Part shown: piece by piece, positions 18,077 through 26,794 of the stretch
Numbering within the stretch: the first letter of the stretch is position 1
Layout: each line of letters opens with the position of its first letter
Assembly (NCBI GenBank): GCA_965652545.1
Contig: CBFGWV010000024.1
Location: 1 to 33,360, forward strand
DNA from: CBFGWV01 sp965652545
Lineage (GTDB): Bacteria; Pseudomonadota; Gammaproteobacteria; Competibacterales; Competibacteraceae
DNA length: 33,360 nt
Reading direction: 5' to 3'
The notes under the pieces: generated by a model
The model's database searches: none
Seen by the model: the letters and a program-made list of their open reading frames with translations, nothing else
What the model was told of the DNA's origin: nothing
Translations under genes and position numbers: made by a program

Positions 18077-19253
18077 ATGACTTATCGGCAGATTTTTACA
18101 AGCATCGCCATTGTGGGCCTTCAACTGGTTTTGATCGTCGCCCTCGTCTGGATCACGCAACCATAAAAGGCCCGTTACAGAAAGCCGGGCGGCGGCGACA
18201 CCCGCACCGGCACCGGTCGCCTCTCCAGCCCCCATTCCCGCGCCAGCGCCTACCGTCGCCATTGCACCTGCTCCGGCCCCCGCTCCCAGCGGTACACATC
18301 CCTTCACCGTGGTCTCCTGGGGTGGCGAGTACCAAGCCAGCCAGCACACGGCGTTCTTTCAGCCCTTTGTCGCCGACACAGGTAAGGCCATCAACGAGAT
18401 CAACTACGAAGGCGTGCTGGATGCCTCCGCCGTGCGTGAGAACCTCGGCAACTGGGATGTGGTCTCGCTGGAGCATTCCGATTTGCTCAGCGGTTGTCAG
18501 CAAGGTGTCCTCGAACCCATAGACTGGGCTCGGGTAGGCAAGACGGCGGATTTCATACCCGCTGCGGTGGAGCGCTGCGGCGTAGGCAGCATCGTCTGGG
18601 CCTATGTGCTGGCGTTCAACCCCGAAACAGTAGCCCGCACCCCCGTTTCGTGGACCGATCTCTGGTCCATCGAATCCATCCCCGGGAAACGGGCACTGCG
18701 CAAGTCGGCCAAGTTCAATCTCGAAATCGCCCTGATGGCCGACGGCGTCTCCACCCGGGACATCTATGCCGTACTGGCGACACCCGCCGGTGTGGATCGG
18801 GCATTCGCCAAGTTGGACCAGATCAAGGGCGACTTGTTGTTCTGGGACGGCGGGCAGCAACCCTTCGACATGATCGCCGCCAATCAGGTGGTGATGACGG
18901 CAGCCTACAACGGGCGGGTCACCAAAGCCCGCAAAGCCGGCCTGCCGGTGGAAACCGTATGGACGAATATCATTTACACGGTGGACTTCTGGGTGCTGGC
19001 GCGCGGGAGCGCGAACCTCGATGTGGCCTACGACTTTCTCGCCTATGTGAGCCAGCCCGGTCCCGGTGCACAACTTGCGGAACGCATTCCCTACGGCCCT
19101 GCCAACCTCAACGCAATCGCACTGCTGGATGCGCAGGTGACGGCCGAGCTGCCAACGGCACCCGCGCACCTTCGTTTCGGCCTGCTCTCCAATGCTGAGT
19201 TCTGGAACGCCAGACCGGAACTGGAGAGCCGATTCACCGAGTGGGCACGTTGA
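18077..19253 (+). pseudogene. Frameshifted PotD-like substrate-binding protein with N-terminal membrane anchor
   Basis: The ATG at 18077 (GGAG before it) opens a 29-codon frame with one hydrophobic helix (IAIVGLQLVLIVALVWI) and stops at TAA 18164-18166. Skipping one base there (CAA CCA [T] AAA AGG) joins the frame that stays open to 19253. That frame encodes a Pro/Ala-rich linker (about 18186-18290) and then TVVSWGGEYQASQ, the first strand of a PotD-type binding protein. The rest is a complete domain with PGKRALRKSAKFNLEIALMA, GVDRAFAKLDQIKGD and AAYNGRV, matching the two other binding proteins in this window but clearly more diverged. The only in-frame start, GTG at 18309, falls inside the first strand and would lose export. 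So it is a broken gene, a sequencing error or, less likely, a recoded gene. The intact form would be membrane-tethered rather than freely secreted. Confidence 0.75.
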
Positions 19254-19490
19254 ACACCGTGCCCACGCGACGTGAAGCGATCAAGAAATAACGCAATGGG
19301 GGTAGAGATTAATTTGTTGAAAATGGATACGGCTCCGGACGTGCCATGCGCGTCAAATTACCGTTTCTCCGCCTATCCCCAACGCGTTATTTACTCGCAC
19401 CTAAGGCCTTAGCACTATCACTAATAAAGACGGCGCACTTCGCACCGATGTGACGCATCAAAACGCCACGACTCACTAATGGAATGCAAT

Positions 19491-19533
19491 CACAATCCCG
19501 ACCACGGGAGCGCACGGCCGGTAACGGCCATTG
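19491..19533 (+). promoter_or_regulatory. Candidate structured RNA leader, copy 1
   Basis: This 43-nt element ends 27 nt before the start of the second binding-protein gene. It can form a closing stem CAAT/ATTG (19493-19496 with 19530-19533), hairpin CCCG-ACCA-CGGG (19497-19508) and hairpin GGCCG-GTAA-CGGCC (19516-19529). It matches 28217-28259 at 39 of 43 positions. Two of the four differences form a compensating G-C/A-T pair, and one is the R of the GNRA loop. The downstream ribosome site is GAGGAG at 19546-19551. The rest of 19254-19490 holds nothing I can support. Confidence 0.5.
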
Positions 19534-19560
19534 TTTAGCCAAAGCGAGGAGAATACAGAT

Positions 19561-20654
19561 ATGACGCCTTTCCGTTTGTCCGCAACATTCATTGGCGTCA
19601 CGGCCGTCCTCGGCGCCACCGACACCGCAAGCGCAGAAGAACTGACCATCGTCTCCTGGGGCGGCGCGTACACCAACAGCCAGATCAAGGCGTATCACGA
19701 GCCTTACACGGCCAAATCGGGTGTGCAGATCGTCAGCGTCGACGAAGGCAGCAGCGCCCCCGCCCAAATCAAGGCGCAAGTGGAGTCCGGCCAGATTACC
19801 TGGGATCTGATCGACGTCGTGGAGCCGGACGCCATACGGCTATGCGACGAGGGCTTGATCGAAGAGATCGATTACGACGGCATTCTGGCGCCCGCCCCCG
19901 ACGGTACGCCGGCCACCGGGGACTTTATCGAAGGCTCGCTCAGCGGTTGCTTCGTGCCGAATATCGTGTACGCCACCGTGATCGCCTACAACGCCGAAAT
20001 GTTCCCCGATGGGGCAGCCCCCGACAGCCTTGCCGATGTGTTCGACATCGCGACCTATCCGGGCAAGCGTTCGCTGGAGAAAACACCTTATTCCAACCTC
20101 GAGTGGGCGCTCTACGCCGACGGCGTGCCCATAGACCAACTCTACGCGGTGCTCGATACCGCCGAGGGCATGGACCGGGCGTTCGCTAAGCTCGGCACGA
20201 TCAAGGATCAGGTCATCTGGTGGGACAAGGGCGCGCAACCGCCGCAGCTGCTCGCCGATAAGGAAGTGTCCATGGCCTCGGGCTACAACGGCCGCTTTTT
20301 TGCCGCGGAGGTCGAAGAGAACCAGCCGTTCAGAACCCTCTGGGACGGCCAGGTGTTCGAACTGGACGGCTGGATCGTGCCCCGGGCAAATTGACCGACG
20401 CGGTCAAGGACTACCTGCACTTCGCCACCGACACCCAGCGCCTGGCCGATCAGGCGAGGTACATTTCCTACGGACCGGCACGCAACTCCTCCGCGGCGCT
20501 GATCTCCACCCACCTGGGCACGGGTGTCGACATGAAGCCCTACATGCCGACCAATCCGGACAACTTCGCGCACGCCATCAAGAAGGATGCCTTGTGGTGG
20601 GCCGACAACTTCGACACCGTGAGCCAGCGCTTCAGCGCCTGGTTGGCGCAGTAG
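19561..20654 (+). pseudogene. PotD-like substrate-binding protein, single-base frameshift near the C-terminus
   Basis: Periplasmic binding protein of a spermidine/putrescine-type ABC importer. Signal peptide residues 1-25 end in DTASA; the mature protein starts EELTIVSWGGAY. The frame reads as a close paralogue of the intact gene at 28285 (about three quarters identical by eye) as far as VFELDGWIVP, then turns to RAN and stops at 20394. The remaining 80 or so residues (TDAVKDYLHFATDTQRLADQ to RFSAWLAQ) continue in another frame to TAG at 20652-20654. Restoring one base within CCCCGGG (20380-20386) gives VPAGKLTDAVKDY, aligning with VPTGQLSDTVKDY of the paralogue. This is one deletion or a base-call error, not a different C-terminus. 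GAGGAG lies 9 nt before the ATG. Confidence 0.8.
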
Positions 20655-20685
20655 GCACTCCGCATATGGATGCCTGACCGATACA

Positions 20686-20712
20686 GGTATGCGCCGTCGT
20701 CCGGCGCATACC
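20686..20712 (+). terminator. Hairpin after the second binding-protein gene
   Basis: A perfect 11-bp stem, GGTATGCGCCG (20686-20696) with CGGCGCATACC (20702-20712), closes a 5-nt loop, 31 bp after the TAG at 20654. There is no long T tract (CTCTTGG follows). It may be a weak terminator or an mRNA 3'-end stabiliser between the binding-protein gene and the regulator gene. Confidence 0.6.
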
Positions 20713-20759
20713 CTCTTGGCCATGGGCTAGCAGCGCACCCAATCCCGATGAGGCAGCCG

Positions 20760-21773
20760 ATGAGAGATCTCGCCGCTATCGCCGGTCCACTGCATATCGT
20801 CTTTCTGCTGCTTCCACAGTTTTCGCTGATCGCTTTCACCTCGGCGGTGGAGCCGTTGCGCGTGGCCAACGAACTGGCCGGCAAAACCGTGTACCGGTGG
20901 AGCGTGGCATCGCTCGACGGCCTACCCGTCATCTCCGGCAATCGGCTTTCCTTTACGCCCGATATCACCTTGTACAACGCCCTCCACTGCGACCTGCTGC
21001 TGGTGTGTGGGGGCCTGGACATCCACAAAGCGGTGAACCAGACACTCGTCGCCGCCCTGCGCAAACTCGGGGCGCGGCTGCGGCTGGGCGCGCTGTGCAC
21101 CGGTACGTACGCACTGGCCAAGGCGGATCTGCTGACCGGCTATCGCTGCACCATCCATTGGGAAAACGCGGCCAGCCTGCGGGAGGAATTTCCCGGCCTG
21201 ATCGTATCCTCCGCGCTGTTCGAGATTGATCGGGACCGCTACACCTGTGCCGGAGGGATCGCGCCACTGGACATGATGCTGCACCTGATCGGCCACCAAC
21301 ACGGCCCGCAGTTGGCGCGTGGGATTTCCGAAGCGCTCATCCGCGACCGTCACGACCGCCAGCGCATTCCTCTTCGCTTACGCCTGGGAACCAGCCAGCC
21401 GACACTCATTGAGGCCGTTTCGTTGATGGAAGCGAACCTGGACGAACTCATAAGCCTCGATGAGCTGGCCGAGCGAACCGGTATATCGCGTCGTCAGCTG
21501 GAGCGCCTGTTCCGGAAGCATCTCGACTGTGCCCCGGGCCGCTACTACCTCGACCTGCGGCTTGCCCGCGCGCGGGAGTTGCTGCTGCAGACCACCTTGC
21601 CCATGGCGGAGGTGGCGCTCGCCTGCGGGTTTACCGCCGCTGCGCATTTTTCCACGTGTTATCGGGAAGCCTTTGGCCTGTCGCCACGGGAAGAGCGGCA
21701 ACAGGGGAACAGGCCTGGCGCTCCCGTCACAGCGGTCAGGGGAGAATTCTACGGTATCCAAGCCCTGGCGTAG
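20760..21773 (+). CDS. GlxA-type AraC family regulator (DJ-1/PfpI domain plus HTH)
   Basis: A 337-residue transcription regulator. The N-terminal DJ-1/PfpI-like domain (about 10-190) has FSLIAFTSAVEPLRVAN, LLLVCGGLDI and the nucleophile-elbow-like ALCTGTYALA (C113). The C-terminal AraC double helix-turn-helix (about 215-312) has ISRRQLERLFRKHL and VALACGFTAAAHFSTCYREAFG. Family members such as GbdR, CdhR and ArgR control amine, betaine, carnitine or arginine use, which fits the adjacent polyamine-type binding proteins. The start at 20760 has GAGG 8 nt ahead. Compared with its paralogue at 32318, the linker between the domains lacks about four residues (ISEALIRDRHDR versus ISEEFICERIRDRHDR). 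Ligand unknown. Confidence 0.88.
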   Translation: MRDLAAIAGPLHIVFLLLPQFSLIAFTSAVEPLRVANELAGKTVYRWSVASLDGLPVISGNRLSFTPDITLYNALHCDLLLVCGGLDIHKAVNQTLVAALRKLGARLRLGALCTGTYALAKADLLTGYRCTIHWENAASLREEFPGLIVSSALFEIDRDRYTCAGGIAPLDMMLHLIGHQHGPQLARGISEALIRDRHDRQRIPLRLRLGTSQPTLIEAVSLMEANLDELISLDELAERTGISRRQLERLFRKHLDCAPGRYYLDLRLARARELLLQTTLPMAEVALACGFTAAAHFSTCYREAFGLSPREERQQGNRPGAPVTAVRGEFYGIQALA

Positions 21774-21939
21774 GAGGACGTCGCAAAAGTGTGAGGCAAC
21801 CGCCGCGTTCATCGGCGAGGTGAAGAAGGCTGACACTGCAATGGTTTCGACAACCGGGCCTGATGGGTATCGCTGGCGCTCAACCCATCCTACATTTCAC
21901 TCGACCTAACTCGGCCGACACGACCAGCCACAGAAGTGA

Positions 21940-22053
21940 GCTGTCCGGGTCGGGTGGGTCAGGGTCAGACCGTCGGCAGCATGGATGCTGCCGTCGAGCT
22001 CATACGGATGTGTCCACAGCGAGTCTGACCCTGACCCACCCGACCCGGACAGC
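21940..22053. repeat. Perfect 31-bp inverted repeat enclosing a second hairpin
   Basis: Arms 21940-21970 and 22023-22053 are exact reverse complements over 31 bp. Each arm contains a GGGTGGGTCAGGGTCAGAC-like core. Between them (21971-22022) lies a second perfect dyad, CGGCAGCAT-GG-ATGCTGCCG (21974-21993). The element fills most of the 327-bp gap between the regulator gene and amiC, which converge. GGGTCAGA-type ends recall repeats linked to REP-associated or IS-like elements, but there is no transposase gene. It could also terminate both transcripts. Confidence 0.75.
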
Positions 22054-22100
22054 GTGGACAGGCATCATCCCCCGATGCCCGGCTGGCGCGCGAGGCTTCG

Positions 22101-23618
22101 CTAGCTGTCCACCACCGGGATATGCAGCGAGGTACCCGCGGGCATACGCAACTGGTTGGGATCAAGACCATTGGCCGAACGCAGCAGACTGACGCTGATG
22201 CGGTAGCGGCGCGCCACGTCAGCGAGGCTTTCGCCCCGCTCGATCACATGCACACGGCGTTGCGGCATCGGCACACCCCCCACATTCATGGAGCGGCTGA
22301 TCAACTGCGGCGGCGCACTACCCGATGTGATCTGCGGACCGCCCGAGATCGGGGCGCTGCCGCGGATGATCACCGGGGTGGACCCAACAGCCGCCACACT
22401 GGTCGTGGGCACCGGTTGCGCGGCCACCGGAGCGGGCGCCGGCGTGGGAACCGGAACGGGCGCCTCCACTTCAACGAGGATGGTTTCCTCGCGCTCGCCC
22501 GGACGGTTGCGGAAATAACCCGACACGCCCTGGTAGATCGCCTGTGCCAGTTTGGTCTGGTGGTCGGCCGACTTGAGTTTTCGCTCTTCGGCCGGGTTGC
22601 TGATGAACGCAGTCTCGATGAGGATCGACGGCACATCGGGCGACTTCAGCACGACGAAACCGGCACGCTCGGTATTGCGCTTGTGAATGTTGCCGACGCG
22701 CTTGAGCTCGCTCAGAACGTTGTCCGCCAGAACGATGCTGGCCGCCAGCGTCGCGTCCTGGGAAATATCCAGCAGCACCGAGGCGATCTCCTTGTCCCGG
22801 TGGGCGATATTCACACCCCCGACCAGATCGGCCGCGTTCTCACGCTGCGCCAGAAGCCTGGCCGCCTCGCTGGAGGCCCCTTTGGTCGACAACACATAGA
22901 CCGACGACCCGGAGGCCTCGCCCCGCTCCACCGCATCCGCGTGGATGGATATAAACAGGTCGCCCCCGGCCTTCCGTGCCAGGCTGATGCGGTCGCGCAA
23001 AGGCAGGAACACGTCTTTGTCACGCGTCAGCACGGCCCGCATGCCCGGTTCCGCGTCGATGAGATCGCGCAGCTTGCGCGATACCGCCAGGACGACATCC
23101 TTCTCCCGGGTGCCGCCCGGACCGATGGCGCCGGGGTCCTTGCCCCCGTGACCCGGGTCGATGACGACGGTGATTTCGCGGGTGCGCTTTTCAACACGCG
23201 TATACGTGCGCGGCGCCGGCACCGCCGCAACCGGTGCCGCCCCGGGGCGGAACACGGTGACGACCAACTCGTGGCCATTTGCAGCCGGCTGCAGACGGGT
23301 CTGGTAGCGCGTGCTACCGGCCAGGTCGAGAACCAGGCGCAGGTCGGTGCCATTGCGCACACCGGCACGCACGGAACGCACCGGACCGCCGGCCACGCTG
23401 AGCTGGCGCGTGGCCTCGGCCAGCCGGGCGGCGGGCAGGTCGACCACCAGGCGCGAGGGGTTCTCCAGCGTGAAGCTCGTGTGCTGGCTGGGTGTACTCA
23501 ACGGGAACACGACCTCGACACCTTGCGAGGTTTCTTGCAGCCTGGCGCTCCCAACGAGGGTGGCCGCTGTTGCCAACTGGCAAAACAGCGACAGCGCAAT
23601 GAAGATAAAGCCCCTCAT
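22101..23618 (-). CDS. amiC: N-acetylmuramoyl-L-alanine amidase (AmiB/AmiC type) with LysM
   Basis: Periplasmic zinc amidase that cuts peptide stems from murein for daughter-cell separation. Signal peptide residues 1-18 are followed by an AMIN domain (about 20-125) for septal targeting. The Amidase_3 domain (about 148-370) has zinc ligands H157 (VIDPGHGGKDPG), E172 (TREKD) and H227 (SIHADA), and a catalytic Glu in ILIETAFISNPAEE. A Pro/Ala/Val-rich linker leads to a C-terminal LysM (about 455-502). The 505-residue AMIN-amidase-LysM layout is closest to AmiB, while gene context is the general amiB/amiC position after tsaE; the symbol is therefore approximate. AAGGGA precedes the ATG. The tsaE-amidase order on the same strand is classic. 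Confidence 0.93.
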   Translation of the reverse strand: MRGFIFIALSLFCQLATAATLVGSARLQETSQGVEVVFPLSTPSQHTSFTLENPSRLVVDLPAARLAEATRQLSVAGGPVRSVRAGVRNGTDLRLVLDLAGSTRYQTRLQPAANGHELVVTVFRPGAAPVAAVPAPRTYTRVEKRTREITVVIDPGHGGKDPGAIGPGGTREKDVVLAVSRKLRDLIDAEPGMRAVLTRDKDVFLPLRDRISLARKAGGDLFISIHADAVERGEASGSSVYVLSTKGASSEAARLLAQRENAADLVGGVNIAHRDKEIASVLLDISQDATLAASIVLADNVLSELKRVGNIHKRNTERAGFVVLKSPDVPSILIETAFISNPAEERKLKSADHQTKLAQAIYQGVSGYFRNRPGEREETILVEVEAPVPVPTPAPAPVAAQPVPTTSVAAVGSTPVIIRGSAPISGGPQITSGSAPPQLISRSMNVGGVPMPQRRVHVIERGESLADVARRYRISVSLLRSANGLDPNQLRMPAGTSLHIPVVDS

Positions 23619-23703
23619 CCGTTATCCCTTATGGAACGGGTTGTTCGTATAAATTAGCACAATTGCAACAAAATGAATGCAACGTCTTGAGTGCATTCGG
23701 ATT

Positions 23704-24171
23704 TCATTGCGACGCCACAACAGGCAACCGCGCCAGCCAGCGGTGACCGGTGTCGGTCACCCCCTGCAACTGCGCAACTCGGCACTCCCCGTCGTAGCGC
23801 AGATGGATGACCAAGTCCGCCGGCGGTAGATAGCCCGCGCCGTGATCCGGCCATTCAACGAGTGTCAGGGTGTCATCCATAAGCTCATCGCGAAAGCCCA
23901 AGTATTCAAGTTCTTCTGGATCGGCCAATCGGTACAGATCGAGATGGAGCACCGAATGGCCTACCGTACGGTACGGCTCCATCAACGTGTAGGTCGGGCT
24001 CTTAACGGGGCCTGAATAGCCCATGGCGCGCAGCAGGCCACGTGCCATGGTGGTCTTTCCCGCCCCCAGATCGCCATAGAGATAAACGACGGCACTCGGC
24101 GGCAGCACCGCAGCAAGGTCCGCACCCAGGCGCTCGGTGGCTCTTGCATCTTCAAGCCGACGCTCGATCAT
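23704..24171 (-). CDS. tsaE: tRNA threonylcarbamoyladenosine biosynthesis ATPase TsaE
   Basis: A 155-residue P-loop ATPase that works with TsaB, TsaC and TsaD to make t6A37 on ANN-decoding tRNAs. The Walker A motif GDLGAGKTT lies at 33-41. KSPTYTLMEPY and LHLDLYRLADPEEL are family signatures, and LTLVEWPDH follows. The start overlaps the nnr stop (ATGA at 24168-24171), so the two are translationally coupled. amiC follows after an 85-bp gap. Length and motifs are normal for the family. Confidence 0.95.
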   Translation of the reverse strand: MIERRLEDARATERLGADLAAVLPPSAVVYLYGDLGAGKTTMARGLLRAMGYSGPVKSPTYTLMEPYRTVGHSVLHLDLYRLADPEELEYLGFRDELMDDTLTLVEWPDHGAGYLPPADLVIHLRYDGECRVAQLQGVTDTGHRWLARLPVVASQ

Positions 24172-25661
24172 GCACCGACGCCGGGATTGGCCAGGCGCCG
24201 CAACATCGGCAGTAGATCACCCGCCAGCAGCCCTCGCGGCTGATCGGCGGCGGCCATGTCCGCCGCAGCGCCGTGCATCCAGGCCCCATGCGTGGCGGCC
24301 AGGTGTCCGGACAGACCTTGGGCACGCAGGGCGGCGATCACGCCGGTGAGCACATCGCCCATGCCACCCGATGCCATACCGGGATTTCCCGTCGTAGTGA
24401 TGCAGATCTGGCCGTCCGGGGAAGCGATGACGGTTCCCGCACCCTTCAATACGACCGTGGCGCGATACTGTACGGCGATGGCCTTGGCTGCACCGATGCG
24501 GTCTGCTTCGATATCGGCAACCGCCACACCGAGCAGTCGTGACGCCTCACCGGGGTGGGGTGTGAGAATCCAGCCCGGGGCCGGGGCCGCCCGGTTGCCC
24601 AGCAGATTGAGCGCATCGGCATCCAGCACCAGCGGCTTGGCCTCCTGTAACACCCGCTCGAGCATGGCCTGCCCCCAGGCGTGCCGGCCAAGTCCAGGCC
24701 CGACGGCCACGACCGAGGCACGCTCCAGCAACGGCTCCAGGGCGGCCGCCGACTCCACCGACTGGGCCATGAGCTCCGGTTGTGCCGCCGGCAGGACTGC
24801 CGCGTGGCGCTCACGCGTGGCCACACTCGTAAGGCCGCTGCCACAACGCGCCGCCGCCGTGGCCGCAAGACGCACAGCCCCGCCCATACCATGATCGCCG
24901 CCCACCACCAGCACATGACCGAAGCGGCCTTTATGCGCACAGGCCGCCCGTGGCGCCAGGGCCTCGGCCCCGGCTTGACCGCGATACCACTGACCGGCAC
25001 TGCCCTCGGACTCCCGCGCAGCGGCTGGTACGTCCAACGGCGCAAGCACCAATCGCCCGACGTGCTCGGCGGCGCGACCGGTCAGCAGACCAGGCTTCAT
25101 CGCGATGAAGGTCACTGTGAGGCTGGCCGCGACCGCCGCGCCCCATACTTTCCCGGTATCGGCATCCAGCCCGGAAGGCAGATCCAATGCCAGCACCCGA
25201 TGGCGGCGCGCGGCCAGGGCGAGCGCCGCCTCGCGCCACGTCCCCTCCAGCGCCCGCCCCAGACCCGTGCCCAACATGGCATCCACCAGCACGGCATCGG
25301 TGTCCAGATCGGCATCGGCGAACGACTGCTCGGTGACCCCGGCGCGCAATGCATCGTTGCGGGCAAGTGCCGCATCACCGTGCAGCCGGGTCGGGTCCGA
25401 CAACGTCAGCACCACGGCTGCATCACCGCTCTCCCGTGCAAGGCGTGCGACGACGTAGCCGTCTCCGGCGTTATTTCCCGCCCCGCATACGCACACCCAG
25501 CGCCGAACTGCCGGCCAGCGCAGGCGGCCGTGATCGAACGCCGCCCGGCCGGCACGGCACATGAGCGCGTAGCCCGGAATGCCCAAACGCTCGATGGCGA
25601 ACCGATCGATCGCACCGACCGCGGCGGCGCGGTAGAAGGGAACCGGCGGAGCCAGTACCAT
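24168..25661 (-). CDS. nnr: Bifunctional NAD(P)H-hydrate epimerase / ADP-dependent dehydratase
   Basis: Metabolite-repair enzyme, 497 residues. The N-terminal YjeF epimerase (about 1-220) interconverts R- and S-NAD(P)HX and shows CGAGNNAGDGYVVARLA, DAMLGTGLG and LDLPSGLDADTG. The C-terminal ribokinase-like dehydratase (about 225-495) restores NAD(P)H and shows AVGPGLGR, LDADALNLL, LTPHPGEASRLL, VVLKGAGTVI and GNPGMASGGMGDVLTG. Both halves look complete. The start codon is only 8 bp from the divergent queG start, so each promoter must lie largely within the other gene. The stop overlaps the tsaE start. Confidence 0.94.
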   Translation of the reverse strand: MVLAPPVPFYRAAAVGAIDRFAIERLGIPGYALMCRAGRAAFDHGRLRWPAVRRWVCVCGAGNNAGDGYVVARLARESGDAAVVLTLSDPTRLHGDAALARNDALRAGVTEQSFADADLDTDAVLVDAMLGTGLGRALEGTWREAALALAARRHRVLALDLPSGLDADTGKVWGAAVAASLTVTFIAMKPGLLTGRAAEHVGRLVLAPLDVPAAARESEGSAGQWYRGQAGAEALAPRAACAHKGRFGHVLVVGGDHGMGGAVRLAATAAARCGSGLTSVATRERHAAVLPAAQPELMAQSVESAAALEPLLERASVVAVGPGLGRHAWGQAMLERVLQEAKPLVLDADALNLLGNRAAPAPGWILTPHPGEASRLLGVAVADIEADRIGAAKAIAVQYRATVVLKGAGTVIASPDGQICITTTGNPGMASGGMGDVLTGVIAALRAQGLSGHLAATHGAWMHGAAADMAAADQPRGLLAGDLLPMLRRLANPGVGA

Positions 25662-25669
25662 GGCCTCTC

Positions 25670-26794
25670 ATGCCTCCTGATACAGCAATGGGCGCACACG
25701 ATACCGCGCAACCGCCCGGCGCGCAGCCCGACCCGGCCATGCTGGCGACGATCCGCGGCCACATCGACGACTGGGCGCGCGAACTCGGCTTCGGGGCGGT
25801 CGGCGTCGCCGACATCGATCTCGCCCAGGCGGAAGCGCGGCTCAAGACCTGGCTGGCGCGCGGGTTTCACGGCGACATGGCCTACATGGCACGTCACGGC
25901 GAACGCCGCACCCGACCTGCCGAGCTGGTGCCCGGCTCGGTCAGGGTCATCTGTGTGCGCATGGATTACCTTCCACCACAGAGCGAGAATGCCTGGTCGG
26001 TCATCGGGCAATCGCAACTGGGGTTCGTATCCCGCTACGCCTTGGGGCGCGACTATCACAAAGTCGTACGAAGCCGCTTGCAACAACTGGCCACCCGCAT
26101 CGAGAGCCTGATCGGCCCCTTTGGGTATCGTGTCTTTTGCGACAGCGCGCCGGTCATGGAGAAACCGCTGGCGGAGAAAGCCGGCCTGGGCTGGATGGGC
26201 AAGCACAGCAACATACTGGCCCGCGATGCCGGGTCCTGGTTTTTCCTTGGCGAGATTTACGTCGACCTGCCGCTTGCGGTCGATCGGCCGGTCGCCGAAC
26301 ACTGCGGTAAGTGCACCGCCTGCATCGATATTTGCCCGACCGGCGCCATCGTCGAACCGTATGTCGTCGATGCCCGCCGCTGCATCAGTTACTTGACCAT
26401 CGAGCATCAGGGGTCTATTCCCCTAGACTTGAGGCCGTTGTTGGGCAACCGCATATACGGCTGCGACGACTGTCAGTTGGTATGTCCTTGGAATCGCTTC
26501 GCCAAGACCACAGAACTGAGCGACTTCGCCGTCCGCGAATCACTCGATGCGCCTCGTCTCGTCGATTTGTTCGCCTGGAGCGAAGGCGAATTCCTCCGCC
26601 GTACCCAGGGCAGCGCCATCCGCCGGATCGGCTGGAACAGGTGGCTGCGCAACATTGCGGTGGCCCTGGGCAACGCCGGACCGTCGCTGACGATCCAACG
26701 GGCATTGGCCCGTCGTCGGCAGCATCCTTCCAGCTTGGTCCGCGAACATGTGGCGTGGGCAATAGTACGCCAGCGTACGGAAAAACCAGACTAA
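25670..26794 (+). CDS. queG: Epoxyqueuosine reductase QueG
   Basis: Cobalamin- and iron-sulfur-dependent enzyme for the last step of queuosine synthesis in tRNA (epoxyqueuosine to queuosine). The 374-residue frame shows VSRYALGRDYHK, FCDSAPVMEKPLAEKAGLGW and two ferredoxin-like clusters: CGKCTACIDICPTGAIVEP and the CISY/CDDCQLVCPWNR set. All eight Cys are present. The start is uncertain. ATG at 25670, 25688 and 25739 all precede the conserved part, which begins near the ELGFGAVGVAD stretch, and none has a clear ribosome site. The pairing with nnr-tsaE-amiC is the common gammaproteobacterial neighbourhood. The protein is shorter at the C-terminus than some homologues and may lack a small tail. 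Confidence 0.94.
   Translation: MPPDTAMGAHDTAQPPGAQPDPAMLATIRGHIDDWARELGFGAVGVADIDLAQAEARLKTWLARGFHGDMAYMARHGERRTRPAELVPGSVRVICVRMDYLPPQSENAWSVIGQSQLGFVSRYALGRDYHKVVRSRLQQLATRIESLIGPFGYRVFCDSAPVMEKPLAEKAGLGWMGKHSNILARDAGSWFFLGEIYVDLPLAVDRPVAEHCGKCTACIDICPTGAIVEPYVVDARRCISYLTIEHQGSIPLDLRPLLGNRIYGCDDCQLVCPWNRFAKTTELSDFAVRESLDAPRLVDLFAWSEGEFLRRTQGSAIRRIGWNRWLRNIAVALGNAGPSLTIQRALARRRQHPSSLVREHVAWAIVRQRTEKPD

Noticed and set aside
18150..18175. Programmed +1 frameshift of the prfB kind in the first binding-protein gene
   Set aside because: There is no upstream Shine-Dalgarno-like stimulator at the right distance. Pro-tRNA moving from CCA to CAT would pair poorly. Indel or sequence error is simpler, although recoding is not excluded.
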